Assembly (NCBI GenBank): GCA_029532415.1
Contig: JAQOTA010000042.1
Coordinates: forward strand, 434,001 to 498,000
Length of the DNA: 64,000 nucleotides
Direction of reading: 5' to 3'
Source: Marasmius tenuissimus
Taxonomy: Eukaryota; Basidiomycota; Agaricomycetes; Agaricales; Marasmiaceae
The notes below the pieces were generated by a model. That model saw nothing but the letters and a program-made list of their open reading frames with translations. It ran no database searches and was not told the origin of the DNA. A program made the translations under genes and the position numbers. Shown here piece after piece: positions 22,301 through 34,400 of this stretch (its first letter is position 1; each line of letters opens with the position of its first letter).

Positions 22301-23920
22301 TATGGAAGACATGTTGTGAGATCACGGGAAACTGAGGGCTTTCAGCAGATGCCGACAAGTCACCGTCTCAGTTACCGGGATAACAAACAAGTTTACTGGG
22401 CAATCAGATGGCCAAATCATGCAGCCCATTCCAATGATTGCTCAGTCGTTTTTTTTTTGAACCTATGCGGTATCATTTCGTCCTGCGTGGGAGGCATGGG
22501 CAATGGGCTCCGCCTTGGAATATAATTATACGCCGCGTCAAATACAGCATATTTTTGAGTGCTCCCTTTGTGAAATTGAGTTTCTTCTTGGTTGGGGAGG
22601 ACGGTAAGATATAGTACCAATTGACGAGAACCCAGAAGATGCACCTTCTGACGCCTATGGTGCCTCTGGGAAAGGCTTTTATGTCAGGTATCATTTCAAA
22701 ACTTCTGTCCGAGATACTCGTTATCCCTGGTTTTGCATGTGATTTCTGTGATATTCACTGCAGAAGGTCTTGCCTCCAAGCTCAAAAGCTTTCTTGGGCT
22801 CCTGGGCCAATGACGTGCCGCTATTTTTGCCACCATGAAAAGTCATCATTGTATGTTGTTGGATCATTAATCAATCATTATCCACGTTGATGTTGCCTTT
22901 TTACAGCTTGTATATGTTTCAAAAATGCTATGTGATACATGATGTAGGGAGCAGGTTCTGTGTCATCCTTCACACTGTTCTGGGCTTAGTTGCTTGGTGT
23001 CATGCTCAAGCATCAACACTAAATCTTGCACATACAATAGAGGCACCTGTGAGGCAGAGCACAATAGTTGATTAATGCAAGTGGGTGGATACTTGAATCA
23101 AACTCAAAGAAACTGATCTACCAATAGGCAGTTGATCTTGACAAAAGCTGTGGATGGACCCAGCAAGATGGTGCAGAGGGGCTCCACATAATTTGCTGCG
23201 GTCACACTCCACTGAAAGGTCTTACAACATGGAGTGGCAATATAGGAGCATTGATAAGAACAGGCCCAACAGTTTAAACTGCTCAGACAAGCTAATTTGT
23301 CCCCCCTTTAAACCACCAATGTCTACACCATCAGGAAGACGAGTAATTTTCCGGCGGCCGGTTTCGGCAGTTCTTGGCTTTTCAGCCATTCTCGCAGGCT
23401 GACAGGCTCAAAGGTCCAAAAAAGCTACGCAAATACCGCAGTCAGAGAACCGTATGTCATGCTAATGAAAAGATAAATACCATCAGCATGGTCTATCCAG
23501 ACTGAAAATGATTGTGAGCCTACATTTTGCCTCGGGAAATTGGCTGTAAGACCGAGTTTGTGTGCTGAAGACTCAGCCTGCGGAAAAACAGACATAGCCG
23601 GTCAGGACCCTGATCCTTAGCATAAAACGGCCAGGAACGGCCAAGACCGGTTTTTTGTGATCTTCCCGATGACCCACCTTGTCAACAAACAAGACAGAGA
23701 CCCAGCTTGTCTTATACAGCAACTGCTTAGACAGTGAACTGATGTGCAACCTCCAACTTGTTGTAGCAGTTGTTCAACCATGTGTAAGTAAGCTGATACC
23801 ATGTTTATGCCTTGCCACTAAAATATCTGCACCCCCCAGATTGTCTCTGTTTGCTATGGTATAAACAGTGCACTTGCCTTTACCCCATACTCACTGATTG
23901 ATGTGTATTCATTGTACCAG
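22301..23920. other. No recognisable gene
   Basis: Short frames only, on both strands. The last few hundred bases precede the first identifiable exon of the P2 membrane pseudogene and may hold its decayed 5' exon. Confidence 0.4.
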
Positions 23921-25578
23921 GCATCCATCTTGTTCTTTTTGCAATATGTATCTCAATCTTTTGAAAGCGCAAGCACAAGTGGCATCACATTCAATGCTTT
24001 CTCATCACCACACTCTTTGCCCTTTCAACTGCCAGCCTCACAGTCAGCACCTATATTGCTTTTCTTGATTCAAAGCTTTCTAGTGTCACCAACAATCTAC
24101 CATTAATCAAGTCGGAACCTGCCATACTGCCTAAATTCAGCTCACATGAGCTTGATTTAGAAAGTTATTTGACCAAAAGTCTGTCAAAAACAAGGACCTT
24201 CGTGTCAGAGGCATCAATCACATTGTGCTCCATCATGCTGAACACTCCCCTAATCATGTAGGAATCTAAAGATTGCTGAACAGGCCATCACAGTCACCTC
24301 AAAGTGCGATTCATTGACAAACTGCCACTATGTTATAATAATGATTTGATGTCTAGCATTTTCACAGACATGATTCTGGTGTGAACCATATTTCAGCTGG
24401 TGGTACTCATGCTGCCTATCTTAAAATATATCTCAAATAGCTCTGGAGATGCTACCTAGTCTGGGGAAGCCGCACCCGAGTGGTCCTCCTGCCAGCCCTC
24501 CTCTCCCTTGCAAGTAATGGTGAGGCTGATTTTCCTGGATCAAAAGTGGTGGGGGAAGCTTAATAATGCACAGCACTGGGGTATTTGACAATGGCCCATT
24601 TTGATAAGGACCATCTTGAACCACTTTTCACTGCTCTCAGAGGTGATGGTGGAGGATACATGACACCCATGGAGCTCAACACCAATTCAATTGTCTTACT
24701 CTCTTTTGCAATTGGGAGTGTGTGCAGCAATCTCATGCTTACTGTTCTCATAGGTAATTGTTCACTTGCATAATTAAGACTCTAAAATCACTCACCTTTC
24801 TATTCTAAGCGGGACGAGTTCTTTTCATTGGCAGGCAGGTTGCAAAAGTAAGTAGGCAGCCTATCACAAGAATGTACATGACAGTTATACATGCAGCGTG
24901 AGTTATCAGGCTTTTAGACCATCAACCACTCAAATACACTCATACTCCTACTTAAACTACAGAGTCGAGTCAGGATTGCTGTATCCATTGACACTCATTG
25001 CTTACATGATGTGAATGCTCCTGCACTATCACTTTGCGGCACTGTCCATTCATGAACATGCAGCCAAGTACTCAGACATTGCAAACCGCATTTCTATTGG
25101 ACCAATATGTTTGTACTTCTCCTTTGCTCCAATCATGGTATGTACATCTCATATTCAATATTATCACCATCAACATTACTAAAAGGGGTCATAGGGCATT
25201 GCATCAACATTGATCATTGTTCGCTCAGCAATGGGTACTGCAATCCAGGATGAAAAGTCATTCCGAGTGACTGTGTTAGGAGAGAGTGGCAGGACTGGTA
25301 TAACCAATGGGGCTGAGATAACCAATGAGACAATCAAAAGTTCCCACAATATCCAAAGGGGTGAGGAGTCAGTGGCGACAGTGAATGATGAAGAACAACT
25401 GGGCAATATGGACAACAAGACAGAAGGTCCAAAGATACCTTACAGAAGATCGAGATATAGCACGTGCGGCTCTGTACACCCTCGCTTATTTCCCACCCCC
25501 CTGACTCGAAGCAAAACTTCGGTTACAGACCAGAACGAACCCCCCCCCCCCTTGAGAAAGCTGTATATGCACACCTGA
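23921..25578 (+). pseudogene. Seven-helix membrane protein, paralog P2, with nonsense codons
   Basis: Exon order matches the intact copy at 45 kb. The first (from 23921, acceptor gtaccag) has GIHLVLFAICISIF and then TGA at 23962-23964. In the same frame it continues with LITTLFALSTASLTVSTYIA. An exon after aaatag at 24439 reads LWRCYLVWGSRTRVVLLPAL. The next ends VLLSFAIGSVCSNLMLTVLI at about 24752. Then GRVLFIGRQVAKVSRQPITR, and an exon with VESGLLYPLTLIAYMM followed by TGA at 25012-25014. The last begins at about 25199 with GIASTLIIVRSAMGTAIQDE. Splice sites are conserved with the 45-kb copy. Two TGA stops, the first in the N-terminal part and the second in the predicted sixth helix, make it a pseudogene. 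A C-rich tract at 25540-25550 disturbs the end. Confidence 0.7.
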
Positions 25579-25879
25579 AAGGCCATCAGCAAACTAAGCT
25601 GAGGGAAATAAAGGGGTCAAAGTAAGTCCATGATAACACGAGTAAATTGAGATGAGTTGATGAACACAAAATCAAGACGTCTCAACCATAAAAATACCAA
25701 AAATTCTCGTAAATCACCGACCACGGAAGGTTCGACAAAGCGAAGACAGCGACGCACCAGATGTTCCGGCCCGCTGGAGCGCCGCAAACTACCTAAGGAA
25801 GCATATTGGTGTGGGTGATCTTGATGGTCGTGGCCGGATTACAGAAGGGATTGCCATCAGCAATGCATAGTCTGGGCTT
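25579..25879. other. Intergenic
   Basis: No coding signal was seen in this 300-bp spacer. Confidence 0.4.
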
Positions 25880-26170
25880 AGGATCGGACGACTGTACCTA
25901 CTCCCTTTGCCTGAGTTGCTGTGGCAAGTACCAGAAGCATAATAGGGGATCATGCATCATGGCTCTCTGGAAGATTTGCGAGCAAAGTTCAGCAAAGGTT
26001 GAGGGTGCCCGGTGGTAGCAGTGATTGTGACGTCGCTCACTCGGTATAAGGGATCGAGGCCGGCCAAAAACTACTTGACAGTTCTTTCTGCCGGTCATTG
26101 CAGATGGATACATGCAACAGTGATGAAGCCGAGTCGTCTTTGAATCGCTTCTCGAAGGAGGTTTGGGGAG
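25880..26170. repeat. Diverged duplicate of 43.96-44.25 kb
   Basis: Shared islands include ctgtacctactccctttgcc versus ttgtacctatcccctttccc, then gttgctg(t/c)gg, and tttgcgagcaaag(t/c)tc in the same order and spacing. The two copies flank paralogous membrane genes on different sides, which suggests an old segmental duplication with rearrangement. Identity is patchy. Confidence 0.45.
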
Positions 26171-27108
26171 TGGATTAGAAATGATAAATGGTGGAGGAAT
26201 GGGGAAGGAGTACTCGAGGGAGCGAAGGGCAGTTAGACATATTCGGTTTACAATAGATGAAAGGAAGGAATATAGGATTGTGTTTATGCAGAAAATAGGT
26301 AACTTTATGGATCATGAGTCTATCAGTAGGCAATGTAGGAGTAGAATGGGATCGAATCCTGGGAAGTGGTCAGGTGTAGAGAGGCAAGTTGGTCAGTTGT
26401 CCAACTTAATCGGACTGCCGACCCGGGATGGGAGTATAGGCTTTAAGCTCGTCTCTAAACCTTGAATGCCGTAAACATGTTAGCATGTGGCTAAGAAAGG
26501 GAAAAAACAAATCATCAATCAGTGCGTTTCCATAGCCAGGAGTTGAACACTGAATACCCTTTCGTGCGTTACGTTTATAATTAGGCGTGAGTAGTAGTGA
26601 CCAATACACCGCTGCACCAGTCTGATGTCAAGAAGGAATCTGGAACGCGGTTATCCAACTCCTAGGGCCGCAAGGCGAGAATTTCGTAGGGAATTGTGAT
26701 CCTTTTGATGACAAGCTGTATTTTGAGAATTTGTTGACATCCAATTGCGCCAATTTGCTGTGGGCCCATGTGCCGGTCGCGGCGCCTTTATTTACTCTTA
26801 TTTGATGGGCTTGAGCGCGTCGGTGCACGTGCAGTTGTTGATCCATTTCTGCGTGTTTTGTTATTTGGCTTTGTCTGCCAAGTCTCCCTCAAGTGAAGGT
26901 TGAGTCAATTCAACCAAACATCGCCCTGTCTTCTCCTCCGACACCGACATTGACAAACCATTCCTTGATTCAATGCCGCTCTTCTTTCTATTTCTCACGA
27001 AATATCACAACCTTTGAGCACACAGCAAGCTTCATTTTTACGATCGTCGTATCACTTAAAAAGTGAATTTAGATGCAGATGAGTGGTTGCACTACTGGCC
27101 CTGGATTC
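26171..27108. other. No recognisable gene
   Basis: Short frames only. A minus-strand frame at 26628-26846 and a plus-strand frame at 26163-26465 have no motif. Confidence 0.4.
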
Positions 27109-27265
27109 TGTTGAACATGTGAATACCATGTGATACACTTTTTTGACGTGTTGTTTATGCGTCTATTATTTATAGACTCTTTCACTATGACACTTGCACT
27201 CGTATGAAAGATCCTATACTTACTCAGACAGACTCTGTAGTTAGTCAGTACTCACACCTTATCTC
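27109..27265 (+). repeat. LTR-B fragment (first ~157 bp of an LTR)
   Basis: It begins TGTTGAACATG, the conventional TG start of an LTR. It matches the reverse complement of 50192 down to about 50035 with few differences, including ctattatttatagactcttt and atgacacttgcactcgtatg. Similarity stops abruptly at ttatct, so the rest of the LTR is missing or the copy is recombined. Confidence 0.75.
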
Positions 27266-28115
27266 CAGGTCAACATTATGATCGGAGTAGTTGAAACACT
27301 TTCCGTGTGTCACCACCGTCCTAGCGGATGTCCATACCCATATTGGCTATAGAGTCTCTAGCAATGAGTTGGGCTATCTGGTGTAGGATTAGGCAGTCCA
27401 CCTTTTCTGGTTCCACTTAATGTCCCTGTACATGCATGTTGCACACACGATTGTACATACTGATTTGGTCTTCATTTTCTCTCAGGACCAGACCTGCTTC
27501 CAACTTGTCGGACCTGTCTTGGTCTTGAATAACCCAGGTTGATGCTCTGGCCATAAATTGCCACTGGCACAATGCTGAAGAAATCTAACTGTTGGGGGTG
27601 GTCCATGGCTGTACAGCTTCAGCTGGAGTGGCACCTTTTGAGCTGTCATACAACTATGCTTCTAAACTAGTCTGTATGATGGCGTAGGCCGTTGTGCTGA
27701 ACAACTGGGATTTTGATGATACATCTTATAGATTATCGCATGGCCATTTTCAGTATGTACCGGGACATCCCAAATCCTGTATGCTCTGAACTCGTTTCCA
27801 TGTTATTAGTAGATCTTTGTACCAGGCACCAGCGTTACTAAAGGTAGCTGCCTATGGTCCCATGGTCTGGTCTATCAATAACCTTCTTTGGCATATGGAT
27901 GACTTTAACGCTAGTCTGGGATTGAGACCAGATAGCGAGAAGGAAACACACCAGACACACACTGGAAAGGTAACTCTACGTAACCAGATTAACAATCCCT
28001 GCACCTGTTGGGACCTGTCACCTATTAGCGGCATCTGTTGAAATCCCAATTTCTCTCCTTTCATTTTTTCATCATGCTCATGGGATTTTCGCAGATTTCT
28101 GTTCAATTAGGAAAT
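27266..28115. other. Sequence between LTR-B fragment and orphan Gag
   Basis: No coding motif. It could be decayed 5' leader of the element that owns the Gag frame, but no primer-binding site could be named. Confidence 0.35.
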
Positions 28116-29802
28116 ATGTCTCAGAACCCCTCTCAACACAATTCTTGTACCGGTAGCCCTCACGCTACTTCTTCTCCAAGGACTGAGCTGGCACTTCTGG
28201 ACTTTACTGATTCCGACACATTTTGGTCTTTCCAACCTCCTGGCCATACTTACAACATCACAAACGCCCAAGGAGGTGCTGCCGTACCTGTCTTTGGAAA
28301 CCCAGATCACCCTATTTATGCAAATGTTGCTGCCGATTCTTTCCCGGCGGGATCTGGTGCGATCATGACAATCCCGGAGTTAAAAGACAGCGCCATTTGG
28401 AATGCCTTTTTCTATAAGTATACGGCATATCTTCAGCAGCAGGGTATCTTTCAGGTTCTTACTGAAACCAAGCCAGCTGCTTCTGCATCTGGGTATGCAG
28501 AATGGTATACACGTAACGATAAGGCTCTTGGCGTTTTCAAATCTTGGGTTAATCAGGTCTTCGAGTCCTTGATGACTGATGACATCAAGGAAACAATCAA
28601 GAACTTCCAGAAAGCCTTTGGGCAGGAAGATACGGCCCGGCTACTTAATATCTATGAGGAATTTCACCACGCCACCTTCTTCTCCAATCAGAATCCTCTC
28701 CCGGTTATCACCAAGATGGACCAAAAGAGGAAGGAGCTTAAGGTACTGGGTGTTGACATTCCTGAGTCCCTCTTCGTCCTCATTGTCATTGCTAAGCTTC
28801 CTACTGGACCATGGGAAATGCTAAAGCAGAAGATAATTCAGGAAAAGAAGGAGGATCTCAAGGTTGTCAAGTTGATTGCACTAATCACAAACGAGTGGAA
28901 CAGACGTCGTGGTGCTCATGAATCTGCCCTTGCCGCCAGAATTTCTGGCATCCATCGTTTCATTCCTTCTACTGCTCCACCCTGGTCCCGCCAGAACCGT
29001 CAATCTGGTGGGAATTCTTCCCGCAGCAACAACCGGAAGAATAACAATTGTCCTGGTAATGGTAATAATAACCAAAAGCAGAATAATAATAACCAGGGTA
29101 ACCACAATCAACAATCGCAGAAAGGAAAAGGCAAGGGAAAAGGAAAGGCTGGCAAAAAGAAGCAGAATAGTCAAGGAAAGCAGAACGGTCAGCACCTTTC
29201 TGCTCACCTTGCTTGTGCCACCTTCGACCAGGAACTCATGGCTCCATTACACATTTATATGGCAAACATCTCAACAAACCCTCTCAACGCTATTGATACT
29301 GATACCAATAGCAAGCACTCCTCCATGCCCTCTTTAGTCACTCTCTCTGAAACTGACGAGATCAACATGGAGATCTCTTCTGACTCATCTTCTGAGTTTG
29401 AAGAAGGAGAAGTTGTTGAACAGCCACCTATTCCCACAACGAATCAATGGCCACCTCATGATGAAAACGATCCCTATGCCCCATGGGCACCTCCACTTCG
29501 CGAACCCGTTCCTGAAATCTACTTCCCGACCTTTGCTCCCAGTGACTTCCCATACACACTGGCAAATCAGCAATCTATCTCCCAGTTTCTCATTCTATAC
29601 ACACAAGAGAATGTACGAAACATGGGAAGATCCGAGCTACGCAGGAGTCAGTATCCCACCACTATTTGTGATATCAGACTCCCACTGCCAATTGATGTAC
29701 CTTTCAGAGGTGCAACTAGTAACTGGCAAGACGAAACATGGTACCGGGAAATCATGGATATTGTGAAGCGTAGGAACATCGGTCCGGAGTTTATATTCAT
29801 CA
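28116..29802 (+). CDS. Orphan Gag polyprotein of a copia-type element (truncated)
   Basis: A single open frame of about 560 codons from the ATG at 28116 encodes a retroelement Gag. After a short N-terminal part, residues about 85-280 form a UBN2/Gag-type helical domain: ELKDSAIWNAFFYKYTAYLQ, then WVNQVFESLMTDDIKETIKN, then VITKMDQKRKELKVLGVDIP. An Asn/Gln/Lys-rich basic linker with repeated NNNQ and KGKGKGK follows and would bind RNA. The rest is acidic and Pro-rich. No CCHC knuckle, protease or reverse transcriptase follows, because LTR-A of another element begins at 29803 and the frame runs into it. It is open but an orphan. An LTR-B fragment lies 850 bp upstream; whether it belongs to the same element is unknown. 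Confidence 0.65.
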
Positions 29803-30112
29803 GGACTATAATTAGATCCCGGTATATCCGAAGTCCCGGTTCATACTTCCCGCCATTTGTATTATGCGGGACAATGCATTCGCTATTGTTCTATTCTTCA
29901 TTGTTTATGATGCTCATATATACAATTTCTATTGTCGTCCTTATATGGTAACTCTATTGTATCTACATGTATATAAGCTCATAGTTCTTTACTTGAATCT
30001 ACAGTGTGCTTGAGCTTCTACGTCTCGCCTCTAACTCTCTAAACTCCTCTCTGGTAAGTAGTAGTGTAGCCATGTTGTAGTCCTCTGTGCTAGGCGTCAT
30101 GCCGGCTCATCA
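29803..30112 (+). repeat. 5' LTR of copia A (lacks first ~12 bp)
   Basis: It starts at ggactataattagatcccgg and ends ggctcatca. Compared with the 3' LTR and the solo copy at 52831, the terminal tgttgaatctgt is absent and replaced by Gag-coding sequence. A TATA box (tatataag) lies at 29970-29977. Confidence 0.85.
29970..29977 (+). promoter_or_regulatory. TATA box in LTR-A
   Basis: The octamer tatataag sits about 140 bp before the LTR end and is conserved in the other LTR-A copies (for example 35036-35043). It is the likely Pol II promoter of the element. Confidence 0.6.
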
Positions 30113-30125
30113 GGTTATGGGCCCC
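30113..30125 (+). promoter_or_regulatory. Primer-binding site, initiator tRNA-Met half-molecule type
   Basis: The bases after the LTR read ggttatgggcccc. This is complementary to the anticodon-loop region of initiator tRNA-Met (gggcccauaacc in animal versions), not to a tRNA 3' end. Drosophila copia is known to prime from a 5' half of initiator tRNA-Met cut in the anticodon loop and has this same site. I infer the same mechanism here. Confidence 0.7.
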
Positions 30126-30146
30126 GGTTAGCCCGACTACAATAAT

Positions 30147-30200
30147 GAGCGCCCCTAGGCTGCTGTTAGCGACGAGCGCCCCTAGGCCGCTGTCATCGGC
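30147..30200. repeat. Two 27-bp tandem units in the copia A leader
   Basis: gagcgcccctaggc(t/c)gctgt occurs twice with period 27 between the primer-binding site and gag. Each unit contains the palindromic core cctagg. Confidence 0.7.
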
Positions 30201-30410
30201 TAGCTAGGCTAGACCTGCATGTTGCCATCGACCTCTTAATTGAGTGATCGATCTATGGCATTGATGTACGTCCTTCAATGACATCGGATCTAAAGGATCC
30301 AATGCTCCTTGTTGAGCATAGCGCCTTTATGGCTGCTCCCTGTGTTGATTAGACACATGCTGATGCTGTCTTTTCCAGATCCAACACCAATCTCTCAAAC
30401 TCTTACTACC

Positions 30411-31430
30411 ATGTTTGACGTTAAGAAATACTTCTCTGGTCGCTTCGACGGCACCAACTTCAAACAGACCTACTACAGCGAGATGGAAGCTGTGTGCAAG
30501 ACCCAAGGTCTTTACGGTCATCTCACTGGTGACAAACCACGTCCCTCCATGCCTCTTGGCAGAGTCACTAGCCCCACCGGGGTTACTCCTGTTGTCCGTG
30601 ACGAAGTCCCTCCTGAGGAGCACTCTGCCTGGGTCAAGGAAAGTCTTGCTTGGGACAAGGAAGATCTCCAGCTCATGGGAATCATCCAGATCACCACCAC
30701 CAAGGAGTTCTTTGATCCGATTAAGGACATGATTGCCGAGAAAGCTTGGGAACAGCTGAACCTCACCTATGGCGAGCCCACTCTGTCGGTCATCTATGGC
30801 GACTTTGTTAAACTCGTCTCTTTCAGACTCACCACCTCTCATCCCCAAGCCGGCATCGCCAAGTTCAAGTCCTACATCGAACGACTCTCCGAGGTAGGAG
30901 TGGTTCTCCCCGAGTTGATCAAGTCCCTCTTGCTCATTGCTGCTATTCCTCCCGAATGGGATGCCGCCTCATCCAAATCCCTTCATGACTACGTCAGGGA
31001 TCCCGAGGATGAAAACTGTGTTACCGTTTCGAAAGTCCATGACGCTATCATGGTCGAGTATGAACACCAGAACCCTCAGCTTGCCAACCGCCTCTCTGCG
31101 GTGAAGCGTGCTGGTAATCAAGAGCCATTGTTCGGTCAGCAGCAACGTCAGCAGCGTGGGTATCAGCAGCAGACCAACACTCGCCCACCACAGCAGCAGC
31201 AGCAACGCCCCTCTTCGAACCAGAACAAGGGTAAGAAGAAGAAGCAGCAGCGTGGTACTTGCGGTGGTATCAACCAGCACCAGGGTCCTGGCAACGCCGG
31301 TGGTAATAACAGCAGTAACAATCGGTCTCATGGTCACTCCCATCTTGCGTCCTATGCATCCGTCGTCGCTTCCCCTCCTCCTGTCCGTCCTAACTCCTCG
31401 ATCACTGACCGCAGGGAACGTATTGCGTTG
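30411..31430 (+). CDS. Gag of copia A
   Basis: The ATG at 30411 is the first after the leader and gives MFDVKKYFSGRFDGTNFKQT. Helical Gag segments follow (SAWVKESLAWDKEDLQLMGI; FKSYIERLSEVGVVLPELIK). A Gln-rich basic tail has repeated QQQQR and KKKKQQRG, the usual RNA-binding part. No complete CCHC knuckle is visible; only a single TCGG remains. The frame departs from the pol frame near 31430, where ALRAEIASAP in the next frame fits better. A one-base shift, programmed or accidental, therefore separates gag and pol. The listed end is that point; the open frame itself continues to 31853. Confidence 0.7.
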
Positions 31431-34400
31431 ACTCCTTGCGCGCCGAGATTGCCAGCGCCCCTCCTAGCCGTGCTAGAGGATCTCCGCTCCCAGCGCACTT
31501 CACTGGTCACTGGGACAAGTCTTGTGACAGCACTGTTCCTCCCGCTGTCAAGAAGAATCCGGCTGCTATGCAGTCCTTCACCGGCTTCAAGCCATCTGAG
31601 TCAGTATTTGATGATGTACGTGAAGCACGTTCACTTGCTGACAGACTTGGTGTCCCTAAGACGGCACGGCATCTCAAACCGTTTGAACAGATCGTCACGT
31701 CCGCCGCCAATCGTTCGCTCCAGGATCGTATCTCGAAGCCTGGTTCCTCGTCCAAGCGAGTTCTGGAGGACGATTCGGAAGATGAAGGAACCGGACGTCC
31801 TTCTCCTACTCCTTCTAAACACTCTCGCAGCGTTGATCCTGATGAAGATGTAGAGATGGACTGGGGATCTGACGATGGTATGGACGATATGACTTCTCTA
31901 TTCGGTAACGACGTTGACAACGATATTGCCAAAGCTGCAGGAGTAGAGGACATCCCGGATGACGTCTCTCTTGGATCGTTCCACGATGACAGGCAAGTAC
32001 CATACCTTGACCTGCTTTCCCAAGCTGATGCAAACCTACAGCGCTGCTCCCAATTAGTTGGTATCAGTAGTTTGCGCGGTAGTTGTAGTGATCTGGTATT
32101 ACTTGTACATTTTTGCAATGCTATTTCGACCCACTTTGTGGGGTGTACTCAATGTAAGGGAAAGAAAAGTGTGAACAACACACAGGGTTGGCTCCTTGAT
32201 TCTGGTGCCTCCTCTCATTTCACGAATGATTTGAATGATTTTGCTGAATATGAATCGCTTGATGGTCCTATCGTAAATACTGCAAATAAGGGCAACCCTA
32301 TACAGATCAAGGGTAAAGGCACAGTCTTCATTAAGCATAATGTTGAAGGACATGACGGGAAACTTACTGAGCACGTTTCGCGTCTCTATCCTGTCTATTA
32401 CATACCACAATTGGATATACGCTTGCTATCCATGGGAGAGTTCCTTCAAGATGGTCTATCAATTCGTGGAAACGCGTAGAAGTTTGCCTTCTACTCTTCA
32501 TAGCAACGACAGTCGCTTGTTTCCTACCCTCATATGCCTGGTCAAACCATTTATTGGGTACACTCGCAGAAAGCATCTGCTGAGGTTTTAATGGCCAAGT
32601 TGGTCGTTTACAACGTCGACTACGATATTGAGCACAGACGCTTTGGGCATCCATCGGATAAAGCCCTGAATAAAGCTCGGAAACATACGCAAGGTTTCCC
32701 ACCTGACCTTAAGATGCCTACTAAGAAGACACCTCTGTGTCGTGGTTGTGCTGAAGGCAAAATGCATGAGAAATCGTTCCCCAACTCTACCACTAGAGCT
32801 TCTAAACTGTTTGAACGCATACATTCGGATTTAAAGTCGTACCCAGCTGAATTGTATCACCGGTACAAGTACTACATCTCTTTTCTCGATGACTGCACGT
32901 CCTACGTTTGGACCTCCAAGCTATTTGGTGAACAGCAGAACCCAAATAGACCCTCAGATATTATTTGTGACTTAGAGAATAAGAATACTTGGAGAAACGT
33001 CACTGGAGATAAGGAACCTCTGCATCCAGTTGATCGTCCTAGCTCTTTGCAATCTAGGAAAGGCAAAGGTGGTAAAAAGGGGATTCCTGGTCCACTTCCG
33101 CCTCCGCCTGCTCCAGAACCCAGTGGAAGCACCGAGTCGCATGAGGAAGAAAGCATAGTCAAAAGACTAACCCAAGAAGGGGGAGTAGGATTCGTGATTT
33201 ACCTGTTGAACAATGCCGTTCCAGTTCACGATTCGCTTCCAACGTCCAATACCCCTGATTTCTCTAACATCAGAGAGTGGACACTCTGTGATATTCTAAA
33301 GTTGCCTGTTGAGCAACAGAAGGAATGGAAGAACGCTTGCCACGAAGAACTTGAGGCACTTCGTAAGCGCAAGGTCTTCAAACTCTGTGACTTGCCTAAA
33401 GGTTGCAAAGCCATGAGAAATGGATGGGTCTTCGACGTTAAGTCGAATGGTCGCAAGAAAGCTAGACTTGTTGCCAAAGGTTTCTCTCAGGTCGAAGGTG
33501 TCGACTTTGATGAGATCTTCTCACCAGTTGTTCGTTATGAGACTGTTTGTATGATGCTTGCTCTCGCAGCTCTCAGGAACTGGTACATCACTTCTGTTGA
33601 TGTTAAGAACGCCTTCCTATACGGTGATCTCGTTGAGGAGATTTACATGGAACAACCCGAAGGCTTCAAAGTCAAGGGCCAAGAACGTAAGGTACTACGC
33701 CTGCATCGTGCATTATATGGACTAAAGCAAGCTGCCCTTGAGTGGTGGCGAACCCTTAGCTCGTCCATGGAAGTACTAGGTTTCAAACGCCTGACTTCTG
33801 ATGCTGGACTCTTCATCTGCAAAGATCCAAAGAGTGGTGAAGTTGTGTATGCGATCATCTACGTTGACAATGCACTCTTCATGGGTCCTAACAAAGCTTT
33901 TGTTGACAAGAAGAAAGCCGAGTTCATGGCTCGATGGGAATGCCGCGATATGGGCAATGCTAGCGAGTTTCTCCGCATGAGCATTCGTTGCGAAGGCAAT
34001 AAGATTATGATTGACCAGAAGGATTATCTCAAGAAAGTCCTTGAATGCTTTGGGATGCAGAATGCGAAAGGTGCTCCTATGCCCTAACCTGCTGGCTATG
34101 TGCCAACTCCCAACAATGGTCCAGTCAATCCTGTCATTCGCTCCAAATTCCAGTCTGTGATTGGGTCGCTTCTGTACATTATGCTGGGCACACATCCTGA
34201 TATTGCCTATGCAGTTACGAAGCTTTCCCAGTTCTCTTCTAATCCAACAAAGGAACACCTTGATAAAGCTCTATACATCTGCCGCTATCTAGCTGGCACA
34301 TCAGATTATTCACTCGTCTACAATGGTGACTCTGATGGAGGTCTCCTTGCGTTCACAGACTCGGATTGGGCTGCCGATCCTATCAAACACTGTTCGATCA

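Noticed and set aside
25540..25560. Homopolymer C tract as a possible regulatory element
   Set aside because: More likely slippage or an assembly artefact; similar G runs occur at 63330 and 63500.
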